Source: Fidelibacterota bacterium
GTDB lineage: Bacteria > Fidelibacterota > UBA2242 > JAFGTP01
DNA length: 9,125 nucleotides
Assembly: GCA_021735285.1 (NCBI GenBank)
Contig: JAIPHI010000114.1
Coordinates: 1 to 9,125 of the forward strand
Direction: 5' to 3'
Positions 7,505 to 9,125 of the stretch are shown here, piece after piece (the stretch's first letter is position 1; every line of letters begins with the position of its first letter). The notes under the pieces are model-generated. The model had not been told where the DNA came from, ran no database searches, and saw nothing but the letters and a program-made list of their open reading frames with translations. Made by a program: the position numbers and the translations under genes.

Positions 7505-9125
7505 ATGTTTATGAAGAGTTTAAAAATTAATAATTTCAGGAAGTTTGGAACAAATAATAATACTATTGAATTTGTAGAGGCCAGTAGTTATCGTGAAGAA
7601 TCTGATGAAGAAGAAATAAATCTTGCTCCAACAACCACATTGATAGTTGGAAAAAATAATTCAGGAAAAACGACTATTACGAAGGCGTTGAGCAAATTGA
7701 TAAATAGTAAAAATTTTTCTGCCAATGATTTTAACTTTACCTATCTAGACAATTTATTAGGCAAGTACAAAGAATTAAATAACGAGGGCAAATTAGAGAA
7801 AAATGCAGTATTGCCAGTTCTTGAATTTAAAATAATAATAGGTCTTGAAGATGAAACGAATAATCTAGTTACGAATTTAGCTTCTTTTATGGATATCGGA
7901 AATACTAATAAGTCGGAGGTTGAAATTATAGTAAAGTATGAGATAGCAGATAGGGATGTATTTATAAAGAATGTTAAGGAATTATTAAATAAAGAAATGC
8001 CAGAGGAGAGAGATAAATTTAAAAAATTTTTAGAATTGATAGATGGGTCAAGTTTCAAATTAAACTATTATGACACAAATGGTAGTTTGAAAGAAAAATT
8101 TAACTTAAAAGATTTAATAGAAATAAAAACAATTAAAGCGAATAAAATTGAAAGTAGCAAAGCATTATCTAAGTCATTTAGTACTATTATAAAATATAGG
8201 TATATCATGGATGAGAATAAAAAAAATGATCTAGAAGATGATATTATGGATATTAATAAACGAGTTACATCAGAAATCACAAATACTCATACTAAAAATA
8301 TAAATAAGGCCTTAGGTAAAATCGAATCAAACGATAAACTTGAAGTCCAACTAAGTTCAGATCTTACATTTAAAAAATTAATGAATAATTTAATTAGATA
8401 TGAATATATCGAACAAGACCATCACATTCCAGAAGGACAATTTGGATTAGGCTACACAAATTTAATGGCTATAATAGCAGACATAATTGACTATATTGAA
8501 AAATATCCTGATAAAGCTTTTAATAGTAATATAAATATGATTTCTATTGAAGAACCTGAAACTTTTATGCATCCACAAATGCAGCAATTATTCATAAAAC
8601 ATATAAATGATGCAGTTAATTATCTCCTTAAACGAACAGGTAAAAATGTGAATAGCCAATTAGTTATTACAACTCATTCTTCCAATATTTTGAATAGTAA
8701 AATTCATACTGGTAATACTTTCAATAATATTACTTATGTTACAATTGACAATAGTTATTCAGATGTAGTTAATCTTAAGGATTCTAAAGTGGAACCTAAT
8801 ACCGAAACCCGCGAAAATGATCTAAATTTTTTAAAAAAACATATTAAATATAAAGTTTCAGAATTGTTTTTTTCTGATTCTATTATATTCGTTGAAGGAA
8901 TTACTGAAGAAACTTTACTTAATTACTATATTGATAATGATCCTGAATTAAATAAATTTTATATTTCTATTTTTAATATTGATGGTGCTCACGGTCTCGT
9001 TTATCATAAATTAATCAAACTTCTTAAAGTTCCTACAATTATTATAACTGATATTGATATTAAAAGAGAAGACAATGAAAAAGAACATTTTAGACAAATA
9101 CAAAATATATCGAATAGAGTTACAA
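7505..9125 (+). CDS. OLD-family ATPase-Toprim nuclease, candidate anti-phage defence gene (3'-partial)
   Basis: The frame runs from ATG 7505 to the right edge without a stop; 540 residues are visible. The N-terminal part is an ABC/SMC-like ATPase: MKSLKINNFRKFG opens the fold, Walker A is GKNNSGKTT (49-57), a signature-like GQFGLGYTNLM lies at 311-321, Walker B is MISIEEPE (345-352) with the usual FMHP after it, and the switch histidine is His391 in VITTHSSN. A linker leads to a Toprim domain with the catalytic glutamate in IIFVEGITEE (Glu464), an FNIDG strand (490-494) and the DxD pair in ITDIDI (Asp516, Asp518). This order defines OLD (overcoming lysogenization defect) nucleases, ATP-controlled DNA nucleases. 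P2 OLD acts alone, GajA works with the helicase GajB (Gabija), and other members serve retrons. The class cannot be set because the C-terminus and downstream partners lie outside. An acidic insert (residues 26-42) precedes Walker A. The gene is much more AT-rich and ATA-rich than hppA, which suggests horizontal acquisition. Confidence 0.88.
   Translation, partial: MFMKSLKINNFRKFGTNNNTIEFVEASSYREESDEEEINLAPTTTLIVGKNNSGKTTITKALSKLINSKNFSANDFNFTYLDNLLGKYKELNNEGKLEKNAVLPVLEFKIIIGLEDETNNLVTNLASFMDIGNTNKSEVEIIVKYEIADRDVFIKNVKELLNKEMPEERDKFKKFLELIDGSSFKLNYYDTNGSLKEKFNLKDLIEIKTIKANKIESSKALSKSFSTIIKYRYIMDENKKNDLEDDIMDINKRVTSEITNTHTKNINKALGKIESNDKLEVQLSSDLTFKKLMNNLIRYEYIEQDHHIPEGQFGLGYTNLMAIIADIIDYIEKYPDKAFNSNINMISIEEPETFMHPQMQQLFIKHINDAVNYLLKRTGKNVNSQLVITTHSSNILNSKIHTGNTFNNITYVTIDNSYSDVVNLKDSKVEPNTETRENDLNFLKKHIKYKVSELFFSDSIIFVEGITEETLLNYYIDNDPELNKFYISIFNIDGAHGLVYHKLIKLLKVPTIIITDIDIKREDNEKEHFRQIQNISNRVT

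Noticed and set aside
7741..8280. Two minus-strand open frames opposite the OLD-family gene
   Set aside because: They are Ser/Leu/Ile-rich shadows of an AT-rich sense gene whose motifs continue across the same region.
7505..9125. Fused PARIS (AriA-AriB) instead of an OLD nuclease
   Set aside because: The FVEGITEE Toprim motif with preceding LFFSDSII matches the OLD type better than the DUF4435 type of AriB. A profile search on the complete protein would settle it.

Overview
The window looks like a chromosomal segment from an uncultured or little-studied bacterium of the FCB group (Fibrobacteres-Chlorobi-Bacteroidetes and relatives such as Cloacimonadota, Calditrichota, KSB1 or Marinimicrobia). 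The main clue is a very long extracellular protein made of fibronectin-III-like repeats that ends in a 'SPNPFN...' C-terminal sorting domain of the kind used by the type IX secretion system. The clear Shine-Dalgarno sequences (GGAG, GGAGG, AGGGG) argue mildly against a classical Bacteroidetes, whose genes mostly lack them. The exact phylum is inference.

Layout, all on the + strand. (1) Positions 3-3065: the 3' part of a giant secreted repeat protein, whose reading frame is open to the left edge. (2) 3066-3297: AT-rich intergenic DNA with no convincing structure. (3) 3298-4707: an exported C1B cysteine peptidase (bleomycin hydrolase / aminopeptidase C family). (4) 4761-7049: a membrane-bound, ion-pumping pyrophosphatase whose diagnostic residues fit the K+-dependent, Na+-type branch. 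It follows the peptidase by 53 bases with no terminator between them and is closed by a strong intrinsic terminator at 7081-7109. (5) 7110-7504: an AT-rich gap of about 395 bases holding four degenerate copies of a TTCCTATATATAG-like element and some weak inverted repeats. (6) 7505 to the right edge: a very AT-rich gene for an OLD-family ATPase fused to a Toprim nuclease domain. It is open at the right edge and was identified by translating the frame by hand.

The first two genes act outside the cytoplasm (cell-surface or secreted repeat protein; exported peptidase). The pyrophosphatase conserves energy by coupling PPi hydrolysis to cation export. The last gene is different in kind. Its base composition and codon use depart sharply from the pyrophosphatase, and its family includes phage-defence nucleases (P2 OLD, GajA of Gabija, retron-associated OLD effectors). 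The most interesting part of the window is therefore the right end, which may be the left edge of a defence or accessory island. Its partner genes, if any, lie beyond the window.
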